Source of the DNA: Flavobacterium sp.
GTDB lineage: Bacteria > Bacteroidota > Bacteroidia > Flavobacteriales > Flavobacteriaceae
Assembly (NCBI GenBank): GCA_029946065.1
Contig: JAQSDU010000014.1
Coordinates: 491,260-555,259 of the forward strand
Direction of reading: 5' to 3'
Length of the DNA: 64,000 bases
Both the position numbers and the translations under genes were made by a program. A model generated the notes under the pieces. It was not told the origin of the DNA, searched no databases, and worked only from the letters and a program-made list of their open reading frames with translations. Below, in pieces: positions 42,786-51,414 of the stretch (the stretch's first letter is position 1; every line of letters starts with the position of its first letter).

Positions 42786-44138
42786 ATGAAAAAACTTTTC
42801 ACTTTTCTACTGTTTGTTGCCTTAATGGCTAACGCTCAGACAAATCCTGCGATAACAAAGTGGCTTCAAAATACAACGGTTACAGGCAATTACTATATGT
42901 CTGGAAATTCAACTGCCATTTCAAACGGTGTTTTAGTAAATTGTCAGCAAGTACGCTATTCTGCAGCAAATGTCTATGTAAATACTGCCGGAATGCCCGC
43001 TTATAAAGTAGGCCCTTATCTAGATGGAAATCCTAATCAGGCAGGAAATCAAAATGCAATTTTTAAGCTTTCGTTAAATCCTGCACAAAACACTGGGACA
43101 CCAACCGCAACTTCTGGCGGAAATATTGGGATATTTATTAATGGGGTGGCTATGTTTGATTTTAGAGATGGAGTGGCTTGGAGCACAACTGCAAATGCGC
43201 CCTGTGGTGGTCCTGGGAATCCGCCTTGCGCGGGAACACCAGCTTGGTATAGAGATGCGATAGTTGCAGAACGTCCTGGATTTGATTGTTCCAAAGGACA
43301 TCCCGCCGGAACAAATTATCACCATCATCAAAATCCAAGTGCGTTTGATATGGACTTGGTGGTACTTTCAACTATTTGTAATTTATATGATGCCGACGGA
43401 TTATATACGATCGATGCAACACAACATTCTCCTTTAATTGGTTTTGCTTATGATGGTTTTCCTGTTTATGGTGCCTATGGTTATGCAAACGTTGATGGAA
43501 CCGGCGGAATAACCAGAATGAAATCGGGATATGAATTGCGCAACATTACCGTTAGAACGCATTATGCAGATGGTACAGATGTTAGCGATGGTCCGGCGGT
43601 AAGTACAACCTATCCTTTGGGCTATTATAGAGAAGATTATGGTTGGGTTTCGCATCCAACAGACCCAAGTTATTTAGACGAACATAATGGCAGATTTTGT
43701 ATTACTCCAGAATATCCAAATGGCATTTATTGCTATTTTGCTACTGTAGATGCCAATCATAATTCAACATACCCTTATTTAATTGGTCCAACCTACTATG
43801 GAAATAAAACCGGAGCTAAAGTTACCACCGTAAACGAGACGACAACAGTTTATGCCGCTTTACTTGGGATTTCGGATAATTTACTTGAAAAGGCTACCGT
43901 CAAAATAGTTCCTAATCCGGCATCCGACTTAATTGCGATTCAAATTGGCGGCTTGGTAGCTGATGATTTGAAAGTTGAATTGTATGATGTGTTAGGGAAA
44001 TTAGTTAAATCAACAGCAATAAATAAAGGGCAATCCATTGCTTATTTTGATGTTCAAGATGTTTATAATGGTACTTATTTTATAAAAATTTCTGATGGAA
44101 AAAATAGTGTTGCAAAGACTGTTATTATTCGGAAATAG
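42786..44138 (+). CDS. YHYH-domain protein with T9SS sorting domain
   Basis: The protein has 450 residues with a signal peptide (MKKLFTFLLFVALMANAQ). The YHYH domain covers about residues 60-345. Its signature here is YHHH at 178-181 (GTNYHHHQNPSAF), and it is rich in Tyr, His and Cys (GFAYDGFPVYGAYGY, then EYPNGIYCYFATVDANHN). A type A T9SS tail closes it (IVPNPASDLIAIQIGG, then YDVLGKLVKS, then NGTYFIKI). It follows mbnH by 58 bp on the same strand. The His cluster and neighbours suggest a surface metal-binding, probably copper-related, protein; this is inference. Confidence 0.87.
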   Translation: MKKLFTFLLFVALMANAQTNPAITKWLQNTTVTGNYYMSGNSTAISNGVLVNCQQVRYSAANVYVNTAGMPAYKVGPYLDGNPNQAGNQNAIFKLSLNPAQNTGTPTATSGGNIGIFINGVAMFDFRDGVAWSTTANAPCGGPGNPPCAGTPAWYRDAIVAERPGFDCSKGHPAGTNYHHHQNPSAFDMDLVVLSTICNLYDADGLYTIDATQHSPLIGFAYDGFPVYGAYGYANVDGTGGITRMKSGYELRNITVRTHYADGTDVSDGPAVSTTYPLGYYREDYGWVSHPTDPSYLDEHNGRFCITPEYPNGIYCYFATVDANHNSTYPYLIGPTYYGNKTGAKVTTVNETTTVYAALLGISDNLLEKATVKIVPNPASDLIAIQIGGLVADDLKVELYDVLGKLVKSTAINKGQSIAYFDVQDVYNGTYFIKISDGKNSVAKTVIIRK

Positions 44139-44202
44139 TAGTGTTTAATGCCGTCAAATTTATCCAATAGTTATACCTTTAGGATTGATGTGTGTGCGAA
44201 TT

Positions 44203-46314
44203 TTACATAGGCAATTGAATGATAAATTGAGCACCTTCGCCTTCGGTACTGTCAATGGAAATACTGCCGCCATGTGCTTTCACAATAATGTCATAACTTA
44301 ATGAAAGTCCGAGTCCAGTGCCTTCACCTGTCGGTTTTGTAGTGAAGAAAGGTTGTAAAATCTTGTCTTTTATTGCTTCCGGAATTCCCGTTCCATTGTC
44401 TTTTACTGTAATTTCAATCGCATTTCCTTTTTGAGATGTCGTTAAAATTAGTGTTGGTTTGTAATCCTGCGACCGCTTACTTTTCTGCTGTGTGGCGTAA
44501 AAAGCATTAGTAAAAAGATTCAGCATAACGCGCCCAACATCTTGTGGGATAATGTTGACATTTGGAAGTGAAGTATCAAAATGTGTGATGAGTTCGGCAT
44601 TAAAACTATTGTCTTTGGCACGCAATCCGTGGTACGCTAATCTTAAATATTCATCGGCAAGTTTGTTGATGTCGGTTGGTTCTTTTGTGGATGAGCTACT
44701 TCGGCTGTGTTGCAACATTCCTTTTACGATCGCATCGGCGCGTTTGCCGTGGTGGTTGATTTTTTGAAGGTTTTGTTTGATGTCAATTGCAATTGCTTTG
44801 GCTTCTTCAACATCGCCTTTTTCCAATTCTTCATTCATTTCATCCACTAGTTCGCTGCTTACATCAGAAAAATTATTGACGAAATTGAGTGGATTTTGAA
44901 TTTCGTGTGCGATGCCGGCTGTTAATTCTCCTAATGAGGCCATTTTTTCGGATTGGATGAGTTGCGATTGGGTGGCTTTTAAATTGGTTAATGTGGTTCG
45001 CAATTCGGCTGTTTGTTTTTCAACTTCTGCTTCTAGCACTTTTTGCTGGCTCATAGCCTGTTCGCGCTTTTCTTCTGAAAGATGTAAAACTTCGGCTGCT
45101 TTGGCCTGGACTTCGTAAATCATTTCGCCAAATCGAAAGGCAACATAAATCAGCATCCCTAATGGCGGTGCAATAGTATAAACCAAGATAAATACCATCC
45201 TATAAGTTGAGTCGCCAGCCCAAACTAATACGATTAAAAATATAAAAGAAAGCAGAAAGCCTGTAACAATAGCCCATTGCGCCCCTTTTAGACCTTTCCA
45301 GGAGGCCACGAGGTAATAAAACGCTATGATGAGAGGAACGATTGCAAATAGCAAAATCCACCCGCCGGATTGTAATACTGCTGTGACTAGCACAATCAAG
45401 TAAGGAATGATCATAAAAATTTTGACACTTCTTGAAATGCTACGATTGAAGACGCCCGCTAAAATAAAAGGGATGTAAAAAACGTAACTAACCACAGCAA
45501 TTGCTGTTAAACTGTTGATTATCATATAGCTTGTATAACCGATAACAACGTTCAAAAAAGCTACCGAAATGGATAGTATTGTTAAAAACGTACAACCAAT
45601 CGCAAACCGCTTGATATTTTTTTCATTCCGATTCAGACCGAATAAAATCCAGAACAATAAAGACAAGGTGGCTGATACGGCAGACAACAAACCGTCATAA
45701 AATGTATGCATGGGCCAAAAAGCAACAAAATAATTACTAGTTACTTTGTTAGTTAACAGTAAAATACTCACATTTTTGTCACCTCCTTTTAATTTGGTCG
45801 TTATCGCAAATGGGTCAGCGTATGCCACTACGTGAACAGCAATGACGTAAGTAGTGTTGGGTTGAAAATTTGTCTGAATAGGAAATTGACGTGCTGGTTT
45901 GTTATCTTCAAAACTAAGATCATTTCCGAGTTGCCCAAAAGCAGCGATTTTCTTACCGTTCGCAAACACTTCTGAAGCGTTCCATGTGTAGCTTGTAATT
46001 CCGGGCGGTGTAAAATCTGGGGTATTTTTAAATTGCACTTTAATGCGAAACCAGCCTTCAAACCGTCCATTTTTATCGAGATTTTCGCCCGACAAATCGG
46101 CTGGCTTAAACTTGGTCCAGGTTTTCGTATCGAGGTCTACGTTTGTGGCATTTGATACATTTCCGGCCTTAAAAAGCCATCCATCTTTTTCACTTATTTT
46201 ACAGAATCCTTTCTCATTGTCGTACATGGTATTTGATACGATTAAAGTTGATTCCTGCGCTGCAACTGAGCTTGCAATGATAAAAAACAAACAGGTATAT
46301 ATAAATAATCTCAT
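44203..46314 (-). CDS. Membrane sensor histidine kinase (7TM type)
   Basis: The protein has 703 residues with a signal peptide ([20 protein letters not shown]). A periplasmic jelly-roll domain (about 25-185) comes next, then seven hydrophobic helices (about 190-400), a coiled coil (400-460) and a kinase core. The phosphorylated histidine is His470 in [18 protein letters not shown]. The ATP domain has an N box ([17 protein letters not shown]), G1 ([12 protein letters not shown]), an F box (PFFTTKP) and G2 ([12 protein letters not shown]). No receiver or regulator is adjacent. The remnant of a second kinase lies 9 bp upstream. Confidence 0.92.
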   Translation of the reverse strand: MRLFIYTCLFFIIASSVAAQESTLIVSNTMYDNEKGFCKISEKDGWLFKAGNVSNATNVDLDTKTWTKFKPADLSGENLDKNGRFEGWFRIKVQFKNTPDFTPPGITSYTWNASEVFANGKKIAAFGQLGNDLSFEDNKPARQFPIQTNFQPNTTYVIAVHVVAYADPFAITTKLKGGDKNVSILLLTNKVTSNYFVAFWPMHTFYDGLLSAVSATLSLLFWILFGLNRNEKNIKRFAIGCTFLTILSISVAFLNVVIGYTSYMIINSLTAIAVVSYVFYIPFILAGVFNRSISRSVKIFMIIPYLIVLVTAVLQSGGWILLFAIVPLIIAFYYLVASWKGLKGAQWAIVTGFLLSFIFLIVLVWAGDSTYRMVFILVYTIAPPLGMLIYVAFRFGEMIYEVQAKAAEVLHLSEEKREQAMSQQKVLEAEVEKQTAELRTTLTNLKATQSQLIQSEKMASLGELTAGIAHEIQNPLNFVNNFSDVSSELVDEMNEELEKGDVEEAKAIAIDIKQNLQKINHHGKRADAIVKGMLQHSRSSSSTKEPTDINKLADEYLRLAYHGLRAKDNSFNAELITHFDTSLPNVNIIPQDVGRVMLNLFTNAFYATQQKSKRSQDYKPTLILTTSQKGNAIEITVKDNGTGIPEAIKDKILQPFFTTKPTGEGTGLGLSLSYDIIVKAHGGSISIDSTEGEGAQFIIQLPM

Positions 46315-46322
46315 GTGTTAGT

Positions 46323-46466
46323 TTAACTTATTGGCAATTGAATTGTAAATATAGTGCCTTCCGTATCGTTTTCCACTTTTATTTCGCCTCAGTGTGCTTT
46401 CACGATATCATAGGCTAAAGGCAAACCCAATCCGGTTCCATCCCCTTCTATGATTGTCTCATTTAA
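46323..46466 (-). pseudogene. Remnant of a second histidine kinase (ATPase C-terminus)
   Basis: Read on the minus strand, the frame gives GDGTGLGLPLAYDIVKAH, then an in-frame TGA, then GEIKVENDTEG and TIFTIQLPIS, ending at TAA 46323-46325. This is the G2 box and last strands of a HATPase_c domain, parallel to [21 protein letters not shown] and the end IIQLPM of the intact kinase next to it. The TGA replaces an expected Gly codon (GGA). Another in-frame stop (TGA) lies upstream near 46462 and no further kinase sequence is recognisable. It is a decayed tandem paralogue. Confidence 0.8.
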
Positions 46467-46689
46467 TCAGCTAATATTAGGAAAAGGCTTTTCATGGTTG
46501 GTTGATGGGTATTGTTGTTTCAAAAATAGCATTATTATGATATAGTTGTTAAATAAATGACAATAAACTAATCCTTGTTCTTAAATATTAATGAACATCT
46601 TCCAAATTCTAAAAACGCTACATTTTTTTATGTCTAAATTGTATATCCTTACAGTTCCTCAATCTAGTACTAATCCAAATTAAAATGTA

Positions 46690-46697
46690 TAATTTTG
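46690..46697 (+). promoter_or_regulatory. Promoter -7 box of the DUF808 gene
   Basis: TAATTTTG, followed by CAC, matches TAnnTTTG and lies 18 bp before the ATG at 46716. The same TAATTTTGCAC string precedes the rhodanese gene at 36827. No -33 TTG at the usual distance was found. The gap from the kinase remnant to here shows nothing else. Confidence 0.4.
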
Positions 46698-46715
46698 CAC
46701 AAAATACTAGACAAT

Positions 46716-47579
46716 ATGGCATCAGGCTTTTTTGCGATTTTAGACGACATAGCCGCCTTAATGGACGATGTGGCTGTTACTACCAAAGTAGCAACTGGAA
46801 AAACTGCCGGAATATTAGGCGACGACCTCGCTGTCAATGCCGAAAAAGCTACCGGTTTTCTTTCTTCACGTGAATTGCCGGTTTTATGGGGCATTACAAA
46901 AGGGTCATTCATCAACAAGATTATAATTGTTCCAATTGCTATAGCACTCAATGTATTTTTTCCGATCGCCATCAAAGTCATCCTTGTACTGGGTGGATTT
47001 TACCTCGCTTACGAAGGTGTCGAAAAGATTATTGCCTATTTTTTTCACCGTCATATTGAAACGCAAAAAGTTGCCGATAAAAGTAAAACGCATGATGACA
47101 ATTTGGAAAAAACTAAAATCAAATCGGCTATTACGACCGATTTCATCTTGTCGGTAGAGATTGTTATAATTGCGTTAGGATCGGTCTTTGATCAAAGTCT
47201 GACCGTACAAATAATAACAGTTTCTATTGTGGCATTTGTCGCAACAATAGGCGTATATGGTATTGTAGCACTTATTGTCAGAATGGATGATGCCGGTTAT
47301 AAGCTCATCAAATATGCTGAAAATAAAGGTTTCCTTTCAGTAGTTGGCAATATATTGGTCAAATCGTTACCGGTTGTCATCAGGCTGCTGGGAGTAGTTG
47401 GCACCATCGCACTAATTTTAGTTGCGGGTGGAATTTTTGTTCATAATATTGGGTATTTGCACGAACTGCTTCCCGAGATTCCTACAATACTGAAAGAATC
47501 GGTCGCGGGCTTCGTTGGCGGTTTGGTTGTTGTTTTGCTGATAGCGGGCTTTAAAAAACTGATGTCGCTACTCAAATAA
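46716..47579 (+). CDS. DUF808 (YedI-type) membrane protein
   Basis: The protein has 287 residues from the ATG at 46716, giving the canonical family start MASGFFAILDDIAALMDDVA. An in-frame ATG seven codons earlier was not chosen. Further signatures are KTAGILGDDLAVNAEKATGF, RELPVLWGITKGSFINK and TKIKSAITTDFILSVEIVII, with about six helices. Function unknown; the family is widespread. Confidence 0.92.
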   Translation: MASGFFAILDDIAALMDDVAVTTKVATGKTAGILGDDLAVNAEKATGFLSSRELPVLWGITKGSFINKIIIVPIAIALNVFFPIAIKVILVLGGFYLAYEGVEKIIAYFFHRHIETQKVADKSKTHDDNLEKTKIKSAITTDFILSVEIVIIALGSVFDQSLTVQIITVSIVAFVATIGVYGIVALIVRMDDAGYKLIKYAENKGFLSVVGNILVKSLPVVIRLLGVVGTIALILVAGGIFVHNIGYLHELLPEIPTILKESVAGFVGGLVVVLLIAGFKKLMSLLK

Positions 47580-47631
47580 ATTTAAGACAATAAGAACCTG
47601 AGTTTGATTGATAAATTTAAATTACTAAAAT

Positions 47632-47665
47632 AAAACCCATAATTCATTAAAGATTATGGTTTTTT
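47632..47665. terminator. Bidirectional terminator between convergent genes
   Basis: AAAACCCATAA faces TTATGGTTTT with one bulged C. A T-run follows on the plus strand and an A-rich stretch precedes it. It serves the DUF808 gene (+) and perhaps the CpcT/CpeT-like gene (-). Confidence 0.7.
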
Positions 47666-47680
47666 ATAATGCATTAAAAA

Positions 47681-48298
47681 TCAAATCTTGTCGAAGATAT
47701 AGCCCGCTTTTTCCGCTCCCCAAACCTGCTTACCGTCTTTATCAAAACCTTGGTCCCAAGAAAGAATCTGATTGGGTAAAACGGTTACTTTTGATGTTGC
47801 ATAAGAAGCACCACGCAGTTCGCTTACGCAGGTTTTTATACCGGTTTGTCCCGCAAATTTATTTTTTTCGATGCGTTTAAGCACCACTTCGCAACCTTGT
47901 TTTAGCTCAATATCATCTAGGGACAAATTGTCGAATGCTTCAGGGGTTTTCCATTTTCCAATCCAGTCCTTTTCATTTTTTAAGGTATGAATTTCACTTA
48001 CAAATTCGTTGTCGCCTCTTTGGGTAATTTTGTAAATCCTCACACGATAAGGTTTATCTTGTTTCTTTGCCAATGCCTGCTCTACATAAAGATAATGCCC
48101 TTTGTCTTTCCAGATGGGCACCATTTTTAAAGAAATATTAAAATAACTGGTGTCGGCAACAGCCTGTTTTTCTGAAGAATAAGAACCTTGCATAATGGTA
48201 ACCAATTCATCAAGATAGGCTTTGTTTTTGAAGTTTCTTGTTTGTCCATTAGCAGTAATAGCAGCAAAAATGGCGATTAAAAAAACGATTTTTTTCAT
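47681..48298 (-). CDS. CpcT/CpeT-like (chromophore lyase family) secreted protein
   Basis: The protein has 205 residues with a signal peptide (MKKIVFLIAIFAAITANGQ). The CpcT/CpeT beta-barrel signatures are ELVTIMQGSYSSEKQAVAD, HYLYVEQALAKKQDKPYRVR, FDNLSLDDIELKQGCEVVL and GASYATSKVTVLPNQILSWD. In cyanobacteria this family attaches bilins to phycobiliproteins. This organism shows no phycobiliproteins and the protein is exported, so the substrate must be something else. The family name should not be read as function. Confidence 0.82.
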   Translation of the reverse strand: MKKIVFLIAIFAAITANGQTRNFKNKAYLDELVTIMQGSYSSEKQAVADTSYFNISLKMVPIWKDKGHYLYVEQALAKKQDKPYRVRIYKITQRGDNEFVSEIHTLKNEKDWIGKWKTPEAFDNLSLDDIELKQGCEVVLKRIEKNKFAGQTGIKTCVSELRGASYATSKVTVLPNQILSWDQGFDKDGKQVWGAEKAGYIFDKI

Positions 48299-48337
48299 TT
48301 TTAATTGAATTTAAAGGGTTAATTATTGGAATAAAAA

Positions 48338-48363
48338 AAAGCCTTTCGGATATGAAAGGCTTT
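48338..48363 (-). terminator. Terminator of a short minus-strand transcription unit
   Basis: AAAGCCTTTC (48338-48347) and GAAAGGCTTT (48354-48363) form a perfect 10-bp stem with a 6-base loop. On the minus strand a run of T follows (A-run at 48333-48340). The only thing it can terminate is the small unit at 48389-48513. Confidence 0.85.
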
Positions 48364-48388
48364 GTATAATCTTAAAATAAAAAAATAT

Positions 48389-48484
48389 TTATTCAGGAGC
48401 CATTTCATACAACAAATCAATTGTGCAACACATCATCATGTCGCAAACTGAATTCATTTTGTTATGGCTTTTGTTTATCATCAT
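48389..48484 (-). CDS. Possible 31-residue Met/Cys-rich small protein (or sRNA)
   Basis: A 31-codon frame starts with two ATG codons (48484 and 48481) and encodes a short polar segment followed by SVCDMMMCCTIDLLYEMAPE, ending at TAA 48389-48391. A good promoter lies just upstream (TACTTTTG at 48487-48494) and a strong terminator follows at 48338-48363, so a transcript of about 150 nt is likely. The -7 box is so close that translation would be leaderless or begin at the internal ATG (codon 10). It may equally be a non-coding RNA. Confidence 0.45.
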   Translation of the reverse strand: MMINKSHNKMNSVCDMMMCCTIDLLYEMAPE

Positions 48485-48486
48485 TA

Positions 48487-48513
48487 CAAAAGTATTAACT
48501 TATAATTGAACAA
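48487..48513 (-). promoter_or_regulatory. Promoter of the small unit
   Basis: On the minus strand TTG (48513-48511) is followed after 16 bp by TACTTTTG (48494-48487), matching the flavobacterial TTG / TAnnTTTG pair with near-normal spacing. The remaining gap to 48634 is AT-rich without a gene. Confidence 0.55.
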
Positions 48514-48634
48514 TATGAATAAAATATAATGTTTTTTATATTTCAACATAAAGCACTGTTAATTAGCTATTTGCGATAAATAATTTTAGCAACATCTAAC
48601 TTCAAAATTTCGCTTAAAAAGAATATTTAATATT

Positions 48635-48898
48635 TTACTTGTCTCCAATACCCATACCCAATCCGAACAACAGTGCCACGACTGCTAAATGAACAATAAA
48701 CCATACTTTTTGCCAAGTTGGTCTTTCGTTCCAAGTTTGTTTCGGGTCAAACGGGTCAAAAGCCAATCCGATTCCTAGCGAGGCGGCTGCTTCTACATAA
48801 TCTTTTTGTCCACAAATCTGATAAATGGCCAATCCAATAAACAGCACATAAATTACTTTGTTAAATAGAGAACGCGATTTTACTAGTGTATTTTCCAT
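48635..48898 (-). CDS. Small two-helix membrane protein, unknown function
   Basis: The protein has 87 residues from the ATG at 48898 (MENTLVKSRSLFNKVIYVLF); two in-frame ATGs lie upstream, at 48907 and 48925, of which 48925 falls within the preceding gene. Two hydrophobic helices (VIYVLFIGLAIYQIC and VWFIVHLAVVALLFGLGMG) flank a loop AFDPFDPKQTWNERPTWQK. I do not recognise a characterised family. It follows the YCF48-like gene directly and is probably cotranscribed with it. Confidence 0.7.
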   Translation of the reverse strand: MENTLVKSRSLFNKVIYVLFIGLAIYQICGQKDYVEAAASLGIGLAFDPFDPKQTWNERPTWQKVWFIVHLAVVALLFGLGMGIGDK

Positions 48899-48908
48899 AA
48901 TTATCATT

Positions 48909-49973
48909 TTAGAGTTTGTATACATTTACGCCAATGGCGTAGCCGTAAACTTTTTCATTTGCTTCTTTATAAATTCTGATTTTATTGCATGCCCTACCTA
49001 AATCTATTTTTTGCCATGTTGTTCCTCCGTCTTTTGTTTCAAAACCGCTGTTCATAGTGCCCACAAAACCGTGGTTTTCGTCTATAAATCCAATGCCGAA
49101 TTCACGCGCAGCACTGTCTTCTGTTAAATTAATTTCACGCCATGTTTGTCCACCATCAACTGTTTTTGCTACTCTTTGTTGTTTGAGGTTTGTATCCGGA
49201 TTATAGGATTGAATGGTAACATAGCCAACACTTTTTGACGGAAATGCGACTTTCCAAGTAGTTTCAAAAGGTCGCGTTGATTGATATACTTTTTGCCAAG
49301 TAGCACCACCATCAACAGTTTTTAAAATCAAAGCATTTGATTGTGTGATGTCTTCGCTGGTAGCTGCGCAGGCAAAACCTTCATTTTTGTTCAGCATTTT
49401 TATATCAAACAGCATTTTACAGTCATTATTCATGCTGTGTGATGTCCATGTTTCGCCACCGTCATGAGAGATCATTATATTGGCTGGGCTTCCCACGCGG
49501 CCTACACCAAAAAGGTGTACTTTATAATCGATTTTTCCGTGATTGATGAATTGTTCTCTAACGACATCAATAGCGCATAATCCTTTGACATAAGGCCCTT
49601 TATAGGCAATCGGTTTCCAAGATTTGCCGCCGTCTTTGGTGCCGTATAGCGGAATGGTATCGGTAACATTTGGAAAATAATCAGTTCCTACTGTCCCTAC
49701 AAAACCGATATTTTTATCCACAAAAGCAATCGTTCGAAAAAAACTACCTTTTTGTTCTAACTGTTTTTCCCACGTAGTACCGCCGTTAGAAGTGTAGAAA
49801 ATTTTACCATATCCGTTAACATACCAACCTGTATTTTCGTCTACAAAGGTAATGTCGTCTTGCTTGCCCGCATAAGCTTCTGTAGTGAGTTGCCGCCACA
49901 CTTTTTCTTGACTGAAGAGTGCCCAAGTCATTGCCAGATATAAAATTGTGATTTTCAAAATTAACCTTATCAT
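48909..49973 (-). CDS. YCF48/BNR-repeat beta-propeller secreted protein
   Basis: The protein has 354 residues with a signal peptide (MIRLILKITILYLAMTWALF). Repeated sialidase/YCF48-type blades show the Asp-box-like patterns TSNGGTTWEKQ, TKDGGKSWKPI, SHDGGETWTSH, TVDGGATWQKV, TVDGGQTWREI and TKDGGTTWQKI, separated by phrases such as VDKNIGFVGTVG and FIDENHGFVG. The fold is a propeller like the photosystem II assembly factor Ycf48, but there is no photosystem here. No sialidase catalytic set is visible. Probably an extracellular binding or chaperone-like protein. Confidence 0.83.
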   Translation of the reverse strand: MIRLILKITILYLAMTWALFSQEKVWRQLTTEAYAGKQDDITFVDENTGWYVNGYGKIFYTSNGGTTWEKQLEQKGSFFRTIAFVDKNIGFVGTVGTDYFPNVTDTIPLYGTKDGGKSWKPIAYKGPYVKGLCAIDVVREQFINHGKIDYKVHLFGVGRVGSPANIMISHDGGETWTSHSMNNDCKMLFDIKMLNKNEGFACAATSEDITQSNALILKTVDGGATWQKVYQSTRPFETTWKVAFPSKSVGYVTIQSYNPDTNLKQQRVAKTVDGGQTWREINLTEDSAAREFGIGFIDENHGFVGTMNSGFETKDGGTTWQKIDLGRACNKIRIYKEANEKVYGYAIGVNVYKL

Positions 49974-50041
49974 AGTGGTACTAATTTTTAGTTTGTCTCA
50001 AAATTACTTCAATATGCGCATTTCATTATTGTAAAAAACTG

Positions 50042-50899
50042 CTATTTTAACTTATATTTTTTAGGAGAGAATCCGAATTCTTGTTTGAATGCATTACTGA
50101 AAGCGGCCGTGTCTGCATAACTTAGCATCGTGCTTATATCTGAAATTGCGTATTGGCTTTGCAATAATTCTAAAGAAAAATGCAATCTTTTTTGAACAAT
50201 GTATTGGTAAGGAGTGATTTTAAAAATAGTTTTGAATAGCCTTATAAAATGGTACTCAGACAATTTTGCTTCTCGGGCAATTTTTTCAATATTAAGCTTT
50301 TCAATAAAATGCAAATCCATGTAGTTCTTAGCATCATTGATAAAATTAAAGATGCGCCCATTTGTTTCGTGTTTGACGGCTTTTAATCTGCTAAAATTTT
50401 CAAATATTTTGCTTTGGTCGCATACAATTCGTTCTCCAAGTGCAAAAAATATTTCATTGGAAATGACTGATTTACCCGCTATAAGATTGTCAAATTCTTG
50501 TGATAAATGTTGCAATGACAAACCGAGTTGGGTATTCGTACAATTGTATTTTTGTGCCATCCATTCGTGCTCGAATAAGAAGTGGGAGAGTCTTGCAGCA
50601 TTGGTGTAATGACAAGTAATAATTTCATCGATCACTTCTCTGGAAACATCCAGACAAATTCCTTTAGCCGGCGACTGCCCATCTATCAATACGCTTGAAT
50701 TGATATGCTTATTTCCAATCACATATTCGCCTCGACTAAGGGCGAATTTTCTGCAATTTGCGGTATAGTTTTCTATTCCTTCAGCGACATATTTCACCGA
50801 GAAATTTTGAAACTTTACTGGCTGTTCCGTCTGCATCACACGAGACAGTCGCAATTCGTTTCCTTTTGTGTCTGAAAATATACTTTTGTTGATGAGCAT
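50042..50899 (-). CDS. AraC-family transcriptional regulator
   Basis: The protein has 285 residues. The C-terminal domain has two HTH units: LNIEKIAREAKLSEYHFIRLFKTIFKITPYQYI and ISDISTMLSYADTAAFSNAFKQEFGFSPKKYK, the classic AraC signature. The N-terminal 170 residues are a ligand or dimerisation domain of no recognised type. It is divergent from the araR-like gene across a 515-bp gap. The regulated genes are unknown. Confidence 0.9.
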   Translation of the reverse strand: MLINKSIFSDTKGNELRLSRVMQTEQPVKFQNFSVKYVAEGIENYTANCRKFALSRGEYVIGNKHINSSVLIDGQSPAKGICLDVSREVIDEIITCHYTNAARLSHFLFEHEWMAQKYNCTNTQLGLSLQHLSQEFDNLIAGKSVISNEIFFALGERIVCDQSKIFENFSRLKAVKHETNGRIFNFINDAKNYMDLHFIEKLNIEKIAREAKLSEYHFIRLFKTIFKITPYQYIVQKRLHFSLELLQSQYAISDISTMLSYADTAAFSNAFKQEFGFSPKKYKLK

Positions 50900-51414
50900 A
50901 TGCGGTATTTTATTGCTATAAGTAGCTCATTTTGAGAATCTGTTACACACAATGACTGTAGTATTTTGACTAAATTAGCGAAAAAACAAATATTATACAA
51001 TAGTATAGACGGTTTGAAACTCTAGCTTGTATCAACTTCAAATCCAAACCTGTTCTTTTTGATCACTGAGATAACAAATGCTTTAATTTCTCCCGAAGCG
51101 ATTATAAAAGCATTTTTGCTACCGCAAACCTATGTTTATGACTTTGCGACAAAAGCCGGAAGGCTATCGTATCAAAATTAAGAATTAAAACTCACGTGAG
51201 TGGGCCTGAAAAAAGCAGCAAAAATTTTGATATTCTTTCCATAAAAATGCTCCAGATGGCGTCTTACTTATGTGTTATTCAGCAGAATAGGCAATAACTA
51301 CTTTTTAACATTTTAGTGTTAAAAATTTAACAATAAAGTAACTTGAACACCTAAAAATTAACGCATCTCGATTTTTTGTTTTATTATTGTACAATTTTAC
51401 GTAAAATTTGAGAC
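50900..51414. other. 515-bp divergent intergenic region with two palindromes
   Basis: No gene is supported. ACTCACGTGAGT (51190-51201) is a perfect 12-bp palindrome. AATTTTACGTAAAATT (51393-51408) is a perfect 16-bp palindrome six bases before the araR-type ATG. A 51-codon open frame on the plus strand (51026-51181) ends in protein-like residues but has no ATG start and may be a relic. Confidence 0.5.
51393..51408 (+). promoter_or_regulatory. Palindromic operator candidate at the araR start
   Basis: A perfect 16-bp palindrome, AATTTTACGTAAAATT, ends six bases before the ATG at 51415. A protein bound there would block transcription or translation of the regulator, as expected for autoregulation. 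A half-site CGTAAAATT also occurs at 54179-54187 upstream of the sugar symporter. Confidence 0.5.
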
